From positions 92,930 through 156,929 of the forward strand of contig NZ_SLVB01000009.1 of assembly GCF_004341845.1 (NCBI RefSeq): a stretch of DNA of 64,000 nucleotides, in the 5' to 3' direction. Position 1 is the first letter of the stretch. Each line of letters starts with the position of its first letter. The position numbers and the translations under genes are program-made. Below the pieces are notes generated by a model. It was not told the origin of the DNA and ran no database searches. It saw nothing but the letters and a program-made list of their open reading frames with translations. Positions 62,355 to 64,000 of the stretch are shown here, piece by piece. The DNA comes from Novosphingobium sp. PhB165. Lineage in GTDB: Bacteria > Pseudomonadota > Alphaproteobacteria > Sphingomonadales > Sphingomonadaceae.

Positions 62355-63334
62355 CAGTGAGCCGCTCCAAATTCGGTGCCGAACAGTTCCGCCGCGCCGA
62401 CGGACACGATCTCGGCTCTGCTTTCCAGCCCGCGCGCGAGCAGCGCCTGACCGCCGGCTTCCGAAGCTACCTCCACACGCTGACGTACGAAAGTATCCTT
62501 TGCCGTGCGGCGATAGACCCATTCGCCGCCGTAAATGTCGCGCAGGATAGCGGAGGACGGAATCGTCAGGCCCGCATTCCGGCCCGCCATCGGCAGGTCC
62601 ACTGAAACACGCTGGCCGACCCGGAAGCTCCGGTCGCGATTGTCCAGCGCATAATAGACGTCGACCGTGCCTGCGGCGGCGTTTGCCGAGGGCGGCGCCG
62701 CTACCGGGCGCGCGCCCCGCGCAACCTCCTGTGCGCCGATCGCCCGCACCATAGCCGCGGCCCCTCGCGCCAGAGTGCCCAGGTCACTTGCGAAGACCGA
62801 AGCCCGCACCCACAGGGTCGCCTGATTTCCCAACGCGCCAATAGCAGGCCCAAGCAGCCGACGCTGCTGCTGCGCCGCGTCTGCCAGGGCCTGAGCCGCA
62901 GCCAGAGCGGCAAACGCTTCATCGCGGGCGCGCGCGCTTCCGGCCTCTTCTCGCACGAGGGCTTCCGCCCGGCTTAGCCCAATGCGTGCCAGTCTGGCCT
63001 GGGCCTGGGTACGCGCCACTTCGCCGTCTGCGGTCGCCTGTTGCGCACCGATCTGCTGAAGATTGCTGAGCGAACCGGTCGGCACGCCATTGGCAGTGAT
63101 CGGCGGCACCACCACCTCACCCGAAACGCTCCGCGTCCGCGGCATCGAGCCAATACCGACGCGGAAAATCTCGATGCCGAGCCGCTCCTGCGCCGCCGAC
63201 GTCAGCTTCAATCTCAGCAGTTCCGTCTCAAGCGCGATAAGCTCGGCATGGGACGGAGCAGCCGCCTGCCTGGAGGACGGTTGCCCACAGGCGGCTACGG
63301 CGATCGGAAGGACCAATAGGAGGATCTGACGCAT
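62354..63334 (-). CDS. RND efflux periplasmic adaptor lipoprotein
   Basis: The 326-residue membrane fusion protein has the lipobox VAAC (C16). The order is a beta-barrel/lipoyl half-motif (VSGEVVVPPITANG), an alpha hairpin (about 95-160: ARTQAQARLARIGLSRAEALVREEAGSARARDEAFAALAAAQ), a second lipoyl half and a C-terminal beta domain (VGQRVSVDLPMAGRNAGLTIPSSAIL). It is the first gene of the five-gene efflux operon (adaptor, pump, outer membrane factor, regulator, kinase). It is shorter than CusB and lacks the His-rich metal domain of CzcB. Confidence 0.92.
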   Translation of the reverse strand: MRQILLLVLPIAVAACGQPSSRQAAAPSHAELIALETELLRLKLTSAAQERLGIEIFRVGIGSMPRTRSVSGEVVVPPITANGVPTGSLSNLQQIGAQQATADGEVARTQAQARLARIGLSRAEALVREEAGSARARDEAFAALAAAQALADAAQQQRRLLGPAIGALGNQATLWVRASVFASDLGTLARGAAAMVRAIGAQEVARGARPVAAPPSANAAAGTVDVYYALDNRDRSFRVGQRVSVDLPMAGRNAGLTIPSSAILRDIYGGEWVYRRTAKDTFVRQRVEVASEAGGQALLARGLESRAEIVSVGAAELFGTEFGAAH

Positions 63335-63361
63335 GGCGCATGCGCTACCCGATCATCATTG

Positions 63362-63379
63362 GGGGACGCTGGAGGCCCC
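63362..63379 (-). promoter_or_regulatory. Possible operator upstream of the efflux operon
   Basis: On the minus strand GGGG and CCCC arms are separated by 10 bases within TATAGGGGCCTCCAGCGTCCCC, 28 bases before the adaptor start. Short symmetric G/C blocks occur in some metal-regulator operators, but the match is too short to assign. The rest of 63335-63606 has no supported gene. Confidence 0.3.
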
Positions 63380-63606
63380 TATACAAATTCCCAATGTTGA
63401 GATTGCCTTGCGCCAAGATCGCAGATTGCTGCGGCAAGAGGCGACACTCGCCGGCACAAAATTGGCCAGCCTGAACCAACGGTAGCTTCGCCCATTGTGC
63501 CATGCATAAGAGACTTACCGGTCCGTCCGACGGCACGGCCCTTCGGGTCGGCAGGTGCCGGCACTGCGGGAACGGCCTGTTTAAGGAGACGCTTTGCAGT
63601 TCGATC

Positions 63607-63963
63607 TCAGCCGGAATAGCCGCTTCCCTCGGAATTATCGCCGGCCGTCTCGGCGGCCGATGCGCCCGCCGACGGCCGGCTAACTCGCCCGGCGGATGGC
63701 TCGACGTTACGCTGGACAGCGGGATCCTTGCCTGCGGCGAGCAACACCTTGGCCTCCTCGCGCCTGGCACGCGCGTGAGCCATCGACACCTTCGGGTATT
63801 GGCCGAAGCTGAGGAGCTTTTCCTTGCCGTCAAAGCGGTACTTCATGCGCCACAGCTTGGAGCCGTTAGGATGGACGAGGACATGCAAGCCGCCGCCATC
63901 GGCGGGCTTGTAAGGCTTGCCGCGCTTGGCGGCATATTTGACCTCGAGTTCCGTGAGCGCCAT
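63607..63963 (-). pseudogene. Truncated DUF4102-type tyrosine integrase (N-terminal arm domain only)
   Basis: The 118 codons begin MALTELEVKYAAKRGKPYKPADGGGLHVLV and continue GSKLWRMKYRFDGKEKLLSFGQYP, then ARREEAKVLLAAGKDPAVQR. This is the arm-binding (DUF4102) domain of P4/CP4-57-like integrases. Full proteins have about 400 residues with a catalytic R-H-R-Y domain; here the match ends near residue 87 and an unrelated 31-residue tail leads to a stop. No catalytic domain follows in 63335-63606 on this strand. It is probably a relic of an integrated island. A tRNA attachment site may lie beyond base 64000. Confidence 0.8.
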
Positions 63964-64000
63964 GGGTCGTATCCATCTGGGGGTATCGGCCCAAATGCTA

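Noticed and set aside
63333..63485. A 50-residue plus-strand ORF with AGGAGG nine bases before its ATG
   Set aside because: It starts inside the antisense of the adaptor signal peptide and has no recognisable family. The Shine-Dalgarno match may be chance; without conservation data it is not called.

Overview
The window looks like chromosomal DNA of a GC-rich alphaproteobacterium of the order Sphingomonadales, most like Novosphingobium. This is inferred from two large TonB-dependent receptors beside catabolic genes, many secreted hydrolases with Tat or Sec signals, short intergenic inverted-repeat elements typical of sphingomonads, and a NasS/NasT-controlled nitrate assimilation cluster. About 47 protein genes, two decayed genes and many structured intergenic sites can be supported. 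No rRNA, tRNA or CRISPR array was seen.

Layout. 1-7.6 kb: end of an ECF41/SigJ-type sigma factor, then a sulfur-ester/sulfonate locus (TonB receptor, MFS permease, TauD/AtsK-type dioxygenase, AtsA-type arylsulfatase) containing two back-to-back terminators. 7.6-17.8 kb: a rhamnogalacturonan (pectin) utilisation locus: TonB receptor, PL11-type lyase, YetA/PcRGLX-like exo-lyase, DUF6250 protein and a Tat-exported esterase, with putative operators. 18.2-21.8 kb: LysR regulator divergent from two coupled amidohydrolases. 21.9-28.6 kb: pirin, SulP transporter, an epoxide hydrolase-Ohr-hydrolase operon and a DipZ-like redoxin lacking its second active-site cysteine. 28.8-37.4 kb: STAND-type regulator, SDR, aldehyde dehydrogenase, LysR, YaaA and an arylsulfotransferase-like protein.

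37.4-50.5 kb: a unidirectional (minus strand) nitrate assimilation region. In transcription order it holds nasA fused to a diflavin reductase module, nasT, nasS, narK, an alginate-export-type porin, nirB, nirD, cobA and a decayed moeA fragment. The leaders of nasA, narK and nirB each carry an intrinsic terminator preceded by small hairpins, the arrangement expected for NasT (ANTAR) antitermination: NasS senses nitrate and nitrite, NasT binds the leaders, NarK and the porin import nitrate, NasA makes nitrite, NirBD makes ammonium, and CobA supplies siroheme precursor.

50.6-52.4 kb: an orphan methyltransferase with a ParB-like DGHHR motif and a gene-poor stretch with a perfect 17-bp hairpin, more AT-rich to the eye than its surroundings. 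52.4-55.6 kb: a four-gene operon of exported enzymes (two alpha/beta hydrolases, a carboxymuconolactone decarboxylase-like protein, a cupin). 55.8-63.3 kb: a five-gene RND efflux plus two-component operon. 63.6-64 kb: a truncated DUF4102-type integrase, which may mark the edge of an old genomic island.

No wholly new system is proven. The points most worth following up are the three NasT-type leaders, the tandem terminators before the sulfatase, the operator pair in the pectin locus, the decayed moeA, the Cys-X-X-Ser DipZ homologue and the DGHHR methyltransferase.
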